The notes beneath the pieces were generated by a model. It saw nothing but the letters and a program-made list of their open reading frames with translations. It ran no database searches and had not been told where the DNA came from. Of a stretch of DNA of 6,668 nucleotides, positions 1-6,643 are shown one piece after another (positions within the stretch are counted from its first letter, which is position 1; each line of letters opens with the position of its first letter). The stretch is from assembly GCA_964426915.1 (NCBI GenBank), contig CAYRTD010000188.1, positions 1 through 6,668 of the forward strand, read 5' to 3'. Source of the stretch: CAYRTD01 sp964426915 (GTDB lineage Bacteria > Bacteroidota > Bacteroidia > Bacteroidales > GCA-2748055). Position numbers and translations under genes: made by a program.

Positions 1-26
1 AATACGTCAATGTTTGGAGTACTCAT
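1..26 (-). CDS. Possible 5' end of a gene leaving the window (partial)
   Basis: An ATG on the minus strand at 24-26 opens a frame reading MSTPNIDV up to the window edge. It is preceded on its own strand by an A-rich run (seven or more A just before the ATG), which is how many Bacteroidota start regions look. It points the same way as murA, whose stop lies about 180 bp upstream. Only eight full codons are visible, so no family can be named and the frame could be chance. Confidence 0.33.
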
Positions 27-204
27 TTTTTTTAGACTTATGTATAAAGAGTAGGCCTACTGGGAGGGGCAAAAAAGGGAGTAGCCAGTCCAATAACTAT
101 TGATCTGTAAATTCTTGTTAAAAGTTATGAATTTTTTGGACTTAGTAATGGGTCCTTAGGTCCCGGATAAAACCTGCTATGATTTTAGAAAAAAAGGAAA
201 AAGA
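27..204. other. Intergenic region after murA
   Basis: This 178-bp stretch follows the murA stop codon. It has a polypurine run at about 187-204, which reads as a T-rich tract on the minus strand directly after the murA stop, but I find no stable GC stem before it, so I do not call a terminator. It also contains a perfect 12-bp palindrome at 50-61 and an imperfect one around 150-166 (GGGTCCTTAGGTCCC with T-T mismatches). I see no RNA gene and no credible coding frame. Confidence 0.5.
50..61. repeat. 12-bp perfect palindrome AGTAGGCCTACT
   Basis: AGTAGGCCTACT equals its own reverse complement. It lies about 24 bp upstream of the possible minus-strand start at 26, which would suit a dimeric-regulator operator. 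A second GAGTAG occurs at 79-84. A function is only inferred from position and symmetry. Confidence 0.4.
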
Positions 205-1509
205 TCAGATCCTTTCAATGGCAGCTCCGATATCATTCAGTCTTTCATCTATAAACTGATAACCACGATCAATCTGTTCAATGTTATGAATAGTACTGAC
301 GCCATCGGCTGACATTGCTGCGATTAGCAATGCCACCCCCGCTCTGATGTCGGGAGAGGTCATGGTTGTAGCTCTAAGATTGATCTTCTTATCAAGACCT
401 ATTACATTGGCTCTGTGCGGATCGCAAAGGATTATCTGGGCTCCCATATCAATGAGTTTGTCCACAAAGAATAACCTGGATTCGAACATTTTCTGATGGA
501 TAAGAACAGCACCTTTCGCCTGGGTTGAAACCACGAGCATGATACTGATCAAATCGGGTGTGAGTCCCGGCCACGGAGCATCGGATATTGTCATTATGGC
601 TCCGTCAATAAAGGTTTCAATTGTATAATTTTCCTGTGCAGGAATGTGCAGATCGTCACCCAGCACCTCAACCTTTATTCCCAGCCTCCGGAAAGAATCG
701 GGTATAATCCCAAGATCTTTTACACTGACATTCTTTAGGGTAATCTCTGATCCGGTCATTGCTGCCATGCCTATGAAACTTCCAACTTCGATCATATCCG
801 GGAGTATGGTATGTTCGGTACCTTTGAGTTTATCAACCCCTTCAATAATCAGCAAATTTGATCCGATACCGCTTATCTTTGCTCCCATACGGTTGAGCAT
901 CAGGCATAATTGTTGGATATATGGCTCACAGGCTGCATTATAAATGGTAGTTTGCCCACCGGCAAGTACAGCGGCCATGATAATATTTGCAGTACCGGTT
1001 ACAGATGCTTCATCCAGAAGCATGTAGGATCCCTTTAGGGAACTTGCATCTACTGAATATTGTTCCTTAACAGGATCGTAATCAAATTTTGCTCCAAGCT
1101 TCCTGAACCCTATAAAATGGGTATCAAGCCGGCGGCGTCCTATTTTATCACCCCCGGGCTTTGGAATAAATGCTTTGCCGTATCTTCCCAGCATCGGTCC
1201 AACCAGCATCACTGAACCACGGAGAGACGTACTTTTTTCCCTGAACTCAACCGATTCAAGGAAAGGAATGTTGATCTCAGTGGCTTTAAAACTATAATCG
1301 AATGGATTATTTTCCTTTATCTCGACTCCAAGATCTCCCAAGAGTTCGATCAGTTTCAATGCATCACGTATCCGGGGGATATTTTTTATGCGGACTTCTT
1401 CTTCGGTCAGTAGTACAGCACATAATATCTGAAGAGCTTCGTTTTTCGCACCCTGTGGAGTAATGTTACCCTTCAGAATGTGACCTCCTTCAATCCGGAA
1501 ACTACTCAT
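205..1509 (-). CDS. murA: UDP-N-acetylglucosamine 1-carboxyvinyltransferase (MurA), Asp-type active site
   Basis: MurA transfers enolpyruvate from PEP to the 3'-OH of UDP-GlcNAc in the cytoplasm, the first committed step of peptidoglycan synthesis. The 434-residue length is normal (E. coli 419) and the protein spans both inverse alpha/beta barrel domains. Visible family residues are Lys22-Asn23 (AKNEAL), the catalytic-loop motif PGGDKIGRRRLDTH at 118-131, GTAN at 172-175, the APWPGLTPDL motif with Asp319 (the position of E. coli Asp305), and Arg389 (position of Arg397). The loop residue that is Cys115 in E. coli is Asp121 here, a natural variant known to keep activity while removing the fosfomycin target. 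Arg126 matches E. coli Arg120. The start is ATG at 1507-1509, preceded by an A/T-rich stretch without a clear Shine-Dalgarno. The gap to the upstream DUF4290 gene is 18 bp, so both probably share one transcript. AroA (EPSP synthase) is the paralogous alternative but does not fit these motifs. Confidence 0.97.
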   Translation of the reverse strand: MSSFRIEGGHILKGNITPQGAKNEALQILCAVLLTEEEVRIKNIPRIRDALKLIELLGDLGVEIKENNPFDYSFKATEINIPFLESVEFREKSTSLRGSVMLVGPMLGRYGKAFIPKPGGDKIGRRRLDTHFIGFRKLGAKFDYDPVKEQYSVDASSLKGSYMLLDEASVTGTANIIMAAVLAGGQTTIYNAACEPYIQQLCLMLNRMGAKISGIGSNLLIIEGVDKLKGTEHTILPDMIEVGSFIGMAAMTGSEITLKNVSVKDLGIIPDSFRRLGIKVEVLGDDLHIPAQENYTIETFIDGAIMTISDAPWPGLTPDLISIMLVVSTQAKGAVLIHQKMFESRLFFVDKLIDMGAQIILCDPHRANVIGLDKKINLRATTMTSPDIRAGVALLIAAMSADGVSTIHNIEQIDRGYQFIDERLNDIGAAIERI

Positions 1510-1527
1510 TTTAAAGATTTTTTTATC

Positions 1528-2127
1528 TTATTTGGTTTTCCTGGGACTTCTTTTTTTACGGGTTTTATGAAGAATGTCACGGGTTTCATTTAAATGAAGA
1601 TCTTCGCCCAGCATATCAATCTTCCCGTTGGAAAGCTCTTTCATGTCGAGAAGTATCTGTTTATCATCCACAGCTTCCCGGTTCCATGTAAGATATGACT
1701 TTTTCATGTGATTTGCCAGCAGTCGGATAAGATAACTTTTTTCCTCTCCTTCTTCCATTTCTACAGCTTTATCAATCATCATCCGTAAAGATTTCCCGTA
1801 GTGTTTGTATTTAAAATCCGATTGATTGTAACCGATCTGATTGGGTTTCTCTTCAAGTTTTTCTTTTGTAGGAAGCTCGTAAGGTGCATCAATATCTATC
1901 CGGAAATCGGAAATTATTGCCAGGTGATCCCATAATTTATGTTTAAAATCCCCAACATCCCTCAAATGAGGATTGAGATTCCCCATAATATTAATGATGG
2001 CATGTGCAGCTTTATTTCGTTCATCGCGATCTTCAATTTCTGCCACATGATCAACCATTTTCTGAATATTTCTTCCATATTCAGGCAGATTGAGTTTTTT
2101 TCTGTTTGTATTATAATCGTAATCCAT
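1528..2127 (-). CDS. DUF4290-family protein, murA-linked
   Basis: I recognise this as the Bacteroidota DUF4290 family, commonly found next to murA; its biochemical role is not known. The chosen start is ATG at 2125-2127, giving 199 residues beginning MDYDYNTNRKKLNLPEYG. A longer TTG-started reading from 2145 is unlikely because that TTG forms the end of the predicted promoter -7 box. The protein has no signal peptide or membrane segment, so it is probably cytoplasmic. It looks mainly helical and charged, and residues about 16-80 and 109-172 resemble each other (YG, then M.D...E.E at matching spacing, then N.M). A strongly basic tail (HKTRKKRSPRKTK) ends it, which could bind nucleic acid, ribosomes or an acidic surface; that is inference. 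It is followed after 18 bp by murA on the same strand, so a link to wall synthesis or growth is suggested by context only. Confidence 0.88.
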   Translation of the reverse strand: MDYDYNTNRKKLNLPEYGRNIQKMVDHVAEIEDRDERNKAAHAIINIMGNLNPHLRDVGDFKHKLWDHLAIISDFRIDIDAPYELPTKEKLEEKPNQIGYNQSDFKYKHYGKSLRMMIDKAVEMEEGEEKSYLIRLLANHMKKSYLTWNREAVDDKQILLDMKELSNGKIDMLGEDLHLNETRDILHKTRKKRSPRKTK

Positions 2128-2142
2128 TAAATATATTTTATG

Positions 2143-2173
2143 CAAATTTAGTGTAATTCAGCGGATGTACAAA
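2143..2173 (-). promoter_or_regulatory. Bacteroidota-type promoter of the DUF4290-murA unit
   Basis: On the minus strand, TTTG (2170-2173) is followed after exactly 19 bases by TAAATTTG (2143-2150). This fits the Bacteroidota primary sigma pattern of TTTG at -33 and TAnnTTTG at -7. Transcription would begin near 2136, giving a leader of about ten bases before the ATG at 2127. It places the DUF4290 start downstream of the TTG at 2143-2145, which is part of the -7 box. Confidence 0.72.
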
Positions 2174-2363
2174 ATAGCCCGACCAGTGTTTGTATATTAT
2201 GAACGGTATTTATGCATATTGTTGGACTAAAGTGGTATTCATAAACCTGTTTAACCGGTTTTGTGTTGGGATGTTTTTGGATCTGTTGCGGGCGGAGGAG
2301 GTACAAAGTAGATGACTCATCCCGAAAAACAAATGATTAAGGCCTGTTACCCATGACATAACA
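2146..2363. other. Intergenic region between helicase 3' end and DUF4290 gene
   Basis: These 218 bp contain the DUF4290-murA promoter at the left end. The only symmetry I noted is AACCGGTT (2253-2260) inside a weak AAACC/GGTTT stem. No T-run follows it on the minus strand, so it is not a convincing terminator for the helicase. No gene is supported here. Confidence 0.5.
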
Positions 2364-4670
2364 TTAGCTCAGGAGACTTAATTTCGCAAATTTTAATAGT
2401 AATTGTTTTTTTCCGAAATTATCAAAAACAACGGTTGCTTTCATATTTGGGGGAATGCCTTCAATGTTATCAATTTTTCCTTTTCCGAACCGGGGATGCT
2501 CTACCCTTGCGCCGATACTTAATTCCCCATCACCGTTGGAGGCCGAAACTCTCTTATTTTCATCGGCACCGGTATTGTTTATGTTAACAAACTTTTTACC
2601 GGGAGGAACTGTTGATGGTTCCTGGTTCCTGACTTTCCTGTGAATGGTTTCGGATCTTCTGTGGATTTTTTCAAAACCAAAAGGATCAGGAATCCCTGTT
2701 TTTCCAAAATTATGCGGTAATTTCAGAAATTTCTCATCAATCTCAGTAATGAACTTACTCGGATTGCAGTGGGAAAGGAGTCCCCATTTGTATCGTGAAC
2801 CCGCATAACTAATGTAAAGCTTTTCTTCAGCCCGTGTTAAAGCCACGTAGAAAAGACGACGCTCTTCTTCCAGTTCCCGTGGGGTGGTGGCTGACATATG
2901 AGATGGGAAAAGCTCTTCCTCCATTCCGACAATAAATACATATTTAAATTCAAGACCTTTTGCTGAATGTACCGTCATTATGGTAACATGCTCCTTGTCT
3001 TTTTCATCCTGAGTATCTGCATCGGTATAAAGGGAAACAGTCTGAAGATAACTGCTTAGTGTAACTCCTTCTTCCGATTCTGAAGATTCTGTAAAATCCC
3101 TGATGCCATTGAGGAGTTCTTCAAGATTTTCGTAACGGCTGATTCCTTCCGGGGACTTATCCGCAACAAGTTCTTTCATTATTCCGGTTGTGGAAGCAAT
3201 TGTATAGGCAATGTCGAAGGCCTCCATTTCATTCATTTTTTCCCGGAAATCCCTGATCAATTTGGCGAAGCCAAAAAGTTTGTTTAAGGTCCCCGTATTA
3301 AAATGGGGCTTCAGGGCGGGCCCGCTGTTTAGAACCTCCCAGATGGAAAGATCGTTATGTACTGCAAGAGCCTCAAGTTTTAGCAAAGTGGTTTTTCCGA
3401 TTCCCCGAAGAGGATAATTGATGATGCGTTTTAGTGATTCGTCATCATCAGGATTTACCACGACCTTAAAATATGCCAGGATATCCTTTATTTCTTTACG
3501 CTGAAAAAATGAAATGCCACCATATACCCGGTAGGGAATATTCATTTTGCGCATCGATTCCTCAAAAATCCTGGATTGCGCATTGGTTCTGTACAATATG
3601 GCAAAATCGCGGTAATGAGCCTGATCCCCGAAGGCTGTGTCTTTTATAATATTGGCCACAAGAAAGCCTTCTTCATTATCGGTTTTGGGATTCAGAATCT
3701 CTATTTTTTCCCCTTCTATATTTTCCGAATAAATGTTTTTACGAATCTGGTCCTGATTTTTTTGTATGAGACTGTTTGCAGCATTTACGATGCTTTGAGT
3801 AGAACGGTAGTTCCTTTCAAGTTTATATAGCTTTGCATCGGGATAATCCTTTTGAAAGGTTAGAATGTTTTCTATCCTTGCTCCACGGAAGGAATAAATA
3901 CTTTGCGCATCATCCCCTACCACACAAATATTGTTATGTTCCTGTGATATTTTTTTTACGATCAGATACTGAGAGTAGTTTGTATCCTGGTATTCATCCA
4001 CAAGCACATACCTGAAGGCATTCATATATTTTTGAAGCACTTCAGGATGATCCCTGAAAAGAATATTGGTATTCAGTAGCAGATCATCGAAGTCCATTGC
4101 ATTTGCTTTCTTGCAGCGCGCTGCGTAGCGGCTAAAAATATCAACGATCTGAGGGCGCCTGGCGGCACGGTCGGTTGCCTGTATGGTTGAGTTGGATGCA
4201 TAACTAGCCGGAGTGATCAGGTTATTTTTCGCATTGGAAATTCTTCCAAAGACCTCTCCGGGTTTATAAACCTTATCGTCCAGTTTCAGCTCTTTGATGA
4301 TTGTCTTAATAAGGTTTTTTGAATCTACCGTATCATAGATGGTATAATCTGAAGTATAACCGAGAGATTTGGCTTCATATCTCAGTATCTTTGAAAAAAC
4401 GGAATGAAAAGTACCCATCCAGAGTCGCCGGGAGTAATCGTATCCTACCAGGCTGGCGATCCGTTCTTTCATTTCCTTCGCTGCTTTGTTCGTGAAGGTG
4501 AGAGAAAGAACCTGGGCCGGATTAACCCCCTGATCTAGCATATAGGCGATCCGGTAAGTGAGGACCCTTGTTTTGCCGGAACCTGCTCCGGCTATAACCA
4601 GTGAGGGACCCTCATAGTGAATAACCGCTTCTTTTTGCGCTTCATTTAACTGACTTAAAATTTTCTCCAC
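2364..4670 (-). CDS. pcrA: UvrD/PcrA-family ATP-dependent 3'-5' DNA helicase
   Basis: This is an SF1A helicase that unwinds duplex DNA 3'-5' in nucleotide excision and mismatch repair and clears replication and recombination blocks. At 768 residues it is full length. In order it shows the Q motif (LNEAQKEAV, Gln12), Walker A GAGSGKT at 28-34 with Lys33, motif Ia near 56-66, DEYQD at 225-229, motif III GDDAQSIYSFRG with Gln256 and Arg262, NYRST at 287-291, motif IVa LYRTNAQSR at 359-367, motif V TVHSAKGLEF at 566-575, and motif VI FYVALTRAEEK at 607-617 with Arg613. After a charged, probably flexible linker (about 660-715), residues 716-764 (IGARVEHPRFGKGKI onwards) match the Tudor-like C-terminal domain of PcrA, which contacts RNA polymerase in studied homologues. 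The start is GTG at 4668-4670; I found no in-frame ATG upstream, and the reading begins right at the Q motif as in relatives. It is PcrA/UvrD rather than Rep because of the C-terminal domain. No lesion is visible. Confidence 0.96.
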   Translation of the reverse strand: MEKILSQLNEAQKEAVIHYEGPSLVIAGAGSGKTRVLTYRIAYMLDQGVNPAQVLSLTFTNKAAKEMKERIASLVGYDYSRRLWMGTFHSVFSKILRYEAKSLGYTSDYTIYDTVDSKNLIKTIIKELKLDDKVYKPGEVFGRISNAKNNLITPASYASNSTIQATDRAARRPQIVDIFSRYAARCKKANAMDFDDLLLNTNILFRDHPEVLQKYMNAFRYVLVDEYQDTNYSQYLIVKKISQEHNNICVVGDDAQSIYSFRGARIENILTFQKDYPDAKLYKLERNYRSTQSIVNAANSLIQKNQDQIRKNIYSENIEGEKIEILNPKTDNEEGFLVANIIKDTAFGDQAHYRDFAILYRTNAQSRIFEESMRKMNIPYRVYGGISFFQRKEIKDILAYFKVVVNPDDDESLKRIINYPLRGIGKTTLLKLEALAVHNDLSIWEVLNSGPALKPHFNTGTLNKLFGFAKLIRDFREKMNEMEAFDIAYTIASTTGIMKELVADKSPEGISRYENLEELLNGIRDFTESSESEEGVTLSSYLQTVSLYTDADTQDEKDKEHVTIMTVHSAKGLEFKYVFIVGMEEELFPSHMSATTPRELEEERRLFYVALTRAEEKLYISYAGSRYKWGLLSHCNPSKFITEIDEKFLKLPHNFGKTGIPDPFGFEKIHRRSETIHRKVRNQEPSTVPPGKKFVNINNTGADENKRVSASNGDGELSIGARVEHPRFGKGKIDNIEGIPPNMKATVVFDNFGKKQLLLKFAKLSLLS

Positions 4671-4690
4671 GTAATATTTTTTTGAGTTGC

Positions 4691-4698
4691 CAAATTTA
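4691..4698 (-). promoter_or_regulatory. Probable -7 box of the pcrA promoter (TAAATTTG)
   Basis: On the minus strand TAAATTTG matches the Bacteroidota TAnnTTTG consensus and is identical to the box before the DUF4290 gene. It lies 20 bases before the GTG start, so transcription would begin about 14 bases ahead of it. I find no TTTG at the usual -33 distance, which lowers confidence. Confidence 0.5.
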
Positions 4699-4831
4699 GT
4701 TTTTTCATAGCAGAATGAGGAATCTTAGCTATAAAACTTTTTCATTAATTAATTAAGGCTGTCTAAAAAGTAATATTTTTTTTTAAAGAACTTACAATCT
4801 GAAAGTACTCTTCATTCCTGCCCCATCCAAA

Positions 4832-4846
4832 CCCTCCCAGTGAGGG
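4832..4846. repeat. Nested hairpin in the left arm (CCCTC/GAGGG)
   Basis: CCCTC at 4832-4836 pairs with GAGGG at 4842-4846 around a 5-base loop. It is the shorter counterpart of the hairpin in the right arm of the foldback element. Confidence 0.5.
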
Positions 4847-4923
4847 CTTTTGATTCAACTATCTAAATAACATTTTCTCGAGACTTGCTATTTACTTGTA
4901 TTTCTATATGTTAATCTAAAGTC

Positions 4924-4950
4924 TGCAAGTTTATTTATTTAGAACTTGCA
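4924..4950. repeat. Central hairpin TGCAAGTT/AACTTGCA
   Basis: A perfect 8-bp stem (4924-4931 and 4943-4950) encloses an 11-base AT-rich loop. The related ACTTGC also occurs at 4883-4888, so the core of the foldback element contains its own repeated motif. Confidence 0.5.
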
Positions 4951-4964
4951 CATTCGAAGGGAAG

Positions 4965-4985
4965 CCCTCCCAATCCGGGGGAGGG
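4965..4985. repeat. Nested hairpin in the right arm (CCCTCCC/GGGAGGG)
   Basis: CCCTCCC at 4965-4971 pairs perfectly with GGGAGGG at 4979-4985 around a 7-base loop AATCCGG. It is the strongest local GC stem in the window and sits inside the right arm of the foldback element. Confidence 0.6.
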
Positions 4986-5060
4986 TTTGGGTGGGGCAAA
5001 CGGAGGAATGCTTTCAATTTGTAAGTAACCCAAAACTAAAAAACACTTATTAGACAGCCT

Positions 5061-5299
5061 CAAAGACCCCTCTTTCATGGCCTGTGGTTCCCGGCGACAC
5101 TCTTGCTCAAATTGATCCTTTTACCTATGGACAGGAAAAGCCTGACCCCATCTGTATTCATTAATATAAAAATCGGTAAAAACTCAGCGTTTTCCGGAAA
5201 AATGAAGATTTATTATTGCAGATCAGGTAATTTTTTTCAATTTTGGCATAATAAAAGAAAGTCATAAAAGTTATTCATTAAATCATTAATATTCTTTCA
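5061..5299. other. Leader region of the secreted-protein gene
   Basis: The first 100 bp are about 49% GC, the remaining 139 bp about 23%. The GC-richer part could be the remnant of an older sequence next to the foldback element, but it holds only very short frames. The AT-rich part must contain the promoter of the downstream gene. A weak candidate is TTTG at 5242-5245, then 19 bases, then TAAAAGTT at 5265-5272, which matches the -7 consensus poorly. A 12-bp palindrome lies at 5190-5201. Confidence 0.45.
5190..5201. repeat. 12-bp perfect palindrome TTTTCCGGAAAA
   Basis: TTTTCCGGAAAA is its own reverse complement and lies about 100 bp before the start of the secreted-protein gene. It could be an operator; there is no further evidence for that. 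Confidence 0.35.
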
Positions 5300-6640
5300 T
5301 TGGCCTCTCCAATAAAAATTATATCTGCATGTTTGCTCTGGCTTGTTATTTTGCCATCGGGATATTCGCAAATCGGATCGCCCGATGCCGATGCCGAAAA
5401 AGAGATTTCTTATAAAACCTACCCAGGTACCGATAAGGTTTTTATTTATTATTCCTATCCGGGAGAAACTGTCACCGGAACTCTCAGGGCCGATGCTCCT
5501 CAGGAAGGTCTCTTTAATTTTGATTGGTCAAAATATAATCCCGGCCTGAAGGACTGGGATCCTGTGTTCAATTCTGATATTAATGCGGCATTTTCATTGA
5601 TTACCGGTCTTAATGAAGGAGGATACCGGGTGCATGTAACAAACGAAGCCGGTATCGATACTTTTTATTATGGATGGGTTTTTATGGATAATCTTGTGGT
5701 AGATGTAGAAGAAACAGCAGATGAAAGGATTAAACCCTTTAAATATACATGCGATTTTCTAATTCTTAACGGTAGTGTTGATGCAGACAGTTTTTTTTAC
5801 TATGACCCCATCAGTCATGAAAAGATTGAATTGGCAAATGGCTACAGTTTTTTATGGACCTCCGACAATCCCGATCTTATAATTCCGAATTCCGACAGGG
5901 TCCTGGATCCGAATACCACATACCGGCCGCCTGTAGTTGATACCTGGTATATTTTAACGGCTACCGACAGCTTCGGCATGACAGATGTAGATTCTGTTTT
6001 TTATGAAACCATTCATGTAAAAGCCGAATTCAGTTATGAATTTTTTGATAAGGCAGATACTGAGGAGTTTATGGAACCTCCTTCACCGCCTCAGGATGAT
6101 GCTCCACTTGAAGTGCGGTTTACCAATGAATCGATAAATGGATATAGTTATGAATGGGTCTTTTCTGATACAATACTTTCTGAATTTTTTGCTGGTGAAT
6201 ATACTGAAGATATAAATTATCAGCCGGTATATACCTATAAAATACCGGATGATTATTTTCCCAAGCTGATCGCTCAAAGCGAGGAGGGATGTGTGGATTC
6301 ATTTAAGCTGGAAGAAGGGATAAAAGTAGTCCCTTCCGAACTCGAAGCACCCAATGTTTTTTCCCCGAATGGCGATGATGTAAATGATTATTTCAAGGTC
6401 AGTTTTAAATCCATTAAATCATTCACCATAAGAATATACAGCCGTACAGGAAATCTTGTCTACAAAGCCGATATTAAAAATATGTACGACTGGGAAGGCT
6501 GGAACGGAAACGTTCTTAATTCAGATCGCCCTGCTACACCGGGAGCTTATTATTACGTGATTGAAGCTACGGGTTATGATGAGATTTTTTATGATGGAAA
6601 ACCTTATACGGGGGTGGTGTATTTGTTTCGGGGAAAGTAG
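5300..6640 (+). CDS. Secreted multi-module surface protein with type B T9SS (CHU_C) C-terminal domain
   Basis: The product is probably exported by Sec and then taken across the outer membrane by the type IX secretion system, to be released or attached at the cell surface. Residues 1-23 form a signal peptide with Lys6, a hydrophobic core and likely cleavage between GYS and Gln24. Residues about 35-135 form a first beta-rich module (ending near YGWVF). Residues about 146-242 look like an Ig-like module with DTWYILTATDSFG. Residues about 243-344 are PKD-like (PLEVRFTNES, YEWVFSD, then YTYKIPDDYFPKLIA). Residues 350-446 are the gliding-motility-associated domain, opening APNVFSPNGDDVNDYF, continuing FTIRIYSRTGNLVY and GWNGN, and ending YTGVVYLFRGK. 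The mature part is acidic, rich in Asp, Glu, Tyr and Phe, and has only two Cys (151 and 331). The apparent start is TTG at 5300; an in-frame stop at 5279 and no in-frame ATG between leave no better choice. No enzyme domain is seen, so an adhesin or structural role is inference. Confidence 0.9.
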   Translation: MASPIKIISACLLWLVILPSGYSQIGSPDADAEKEISYKTYPGTDKVFIYYSYPGETVTGTLRADAPQEGLFNFDWSKYNPGLKDWDPVFNSDINAAFSLITGLNEGGYRVHVTNEAGIDTFYYGWVFMDNLVVDVEETADERIKPFKYTCDFLILNGSVDADSFFYYDPISHEKIELANGYSFLWTSDNPDLIIPNSDRVLDPNTTYRPPVVDTWYILTATDSFGMTDVDSVFYETIHVKAEFSYEFFDKADTEEFMEPPSPPQDDAPLEVRFTNESINGYSYEWVFSDTILSEFFAGEYTEDINYQPVYTYKIPDDYFPKLIAQSEEGCVDSFKLEEGIKVVPSELEAPNVFSPNGDDVNDYFKVSFKSIKSFTIRIYSRTGNLVYKADIKNMYDWEGWNGNVLNSDRPATPGAYYYVIEATGYDEIFYDGKPYTGVVYLFRGK

Positions 6641-6643
6641 GGG

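Larger units (their letters stand above)
4756..5060. mobile_element. 305-bp foldback (MITE-like) element with long terminal inverted repeats
   Basis: The ends are inverted copies: AGGCTGTCTAAAAAGT at 4756-4771 and the complement of 5045-5060 agree at 15 of 16 bases. Two inner blocks also match in inverted order: 4790-4805 with 5011-5026 (14 of 16) and 4819-4838 with 4979-4998 (19 of 20). The spacing from outer to second block is 18 bases in both arms. Each arm also carries its own small hairpin made of CCCTC/GAGGG or CCCTCCC/GGGAGGG. The AT-rich centre (about 4854-4956) holds no open frame for a transposase and includes a TGCAAGTT/AACTTGCA stem. I see no target-site duplication: AATTA is on the left and CAAAG on the right. 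The tips look like insertion-sequence ends, so a non-autonomous element moved by an IS elsewhere in the genome is the best reading. A decayed IS or a structural repeat are alternatives. Confidence 0.72.

Noticed and set aside
183..204. Rho-independent terminator after murA
   Set aside because: There is a T-rich tract on the minus strand, but no stable GC stem comes before it.
644..943. Plus-strand open frame opposite murA
   Set aside because: It lies fully inside the conserved murA coding region and shows no family features; the same applies to the plus-strand frames opposite pcrA and the minus-strand frames opposite the secreted-protein gene.
2128..2145. TTG start adding six residues (MHKIYL) to the DUF4290 protein
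   Set aside because: The TTG lies inside the predicted -7 box, and an ATG with a typical leader follows 18 bases later.
2243..2262. AAACC/GGTTT stem as a terminator of pcrA
   Set aside because: The stem is only five pairs and no T-run follows it on the minus strand.
4756..5060. CRISPR array or intact insertion sequence
   Set aside because: The repeats are inverted, not regularly spaced direct repeats, and no transposase frame is present.
5075..5161. 28-codon minus-strand frame from ATG at 5159-5161
   Set aside because: It is short, matches no family I know and has no convincing promoter; kept only as a composition note.
5202..5267. 21-residue plus-strand frame starting MKIYYC
   Set aside because: It is very short, in AT-rich DNA and out of frame with the downstream gene; probably chance.
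5321..5332. Lipobox-like ISAC in the signal peptide of the secreted protein
   Set aside because: The Cys is residue 11 with too few hydrophobic residues before it, and the hydrophobic core continues after it to a better signal peptidase I site.
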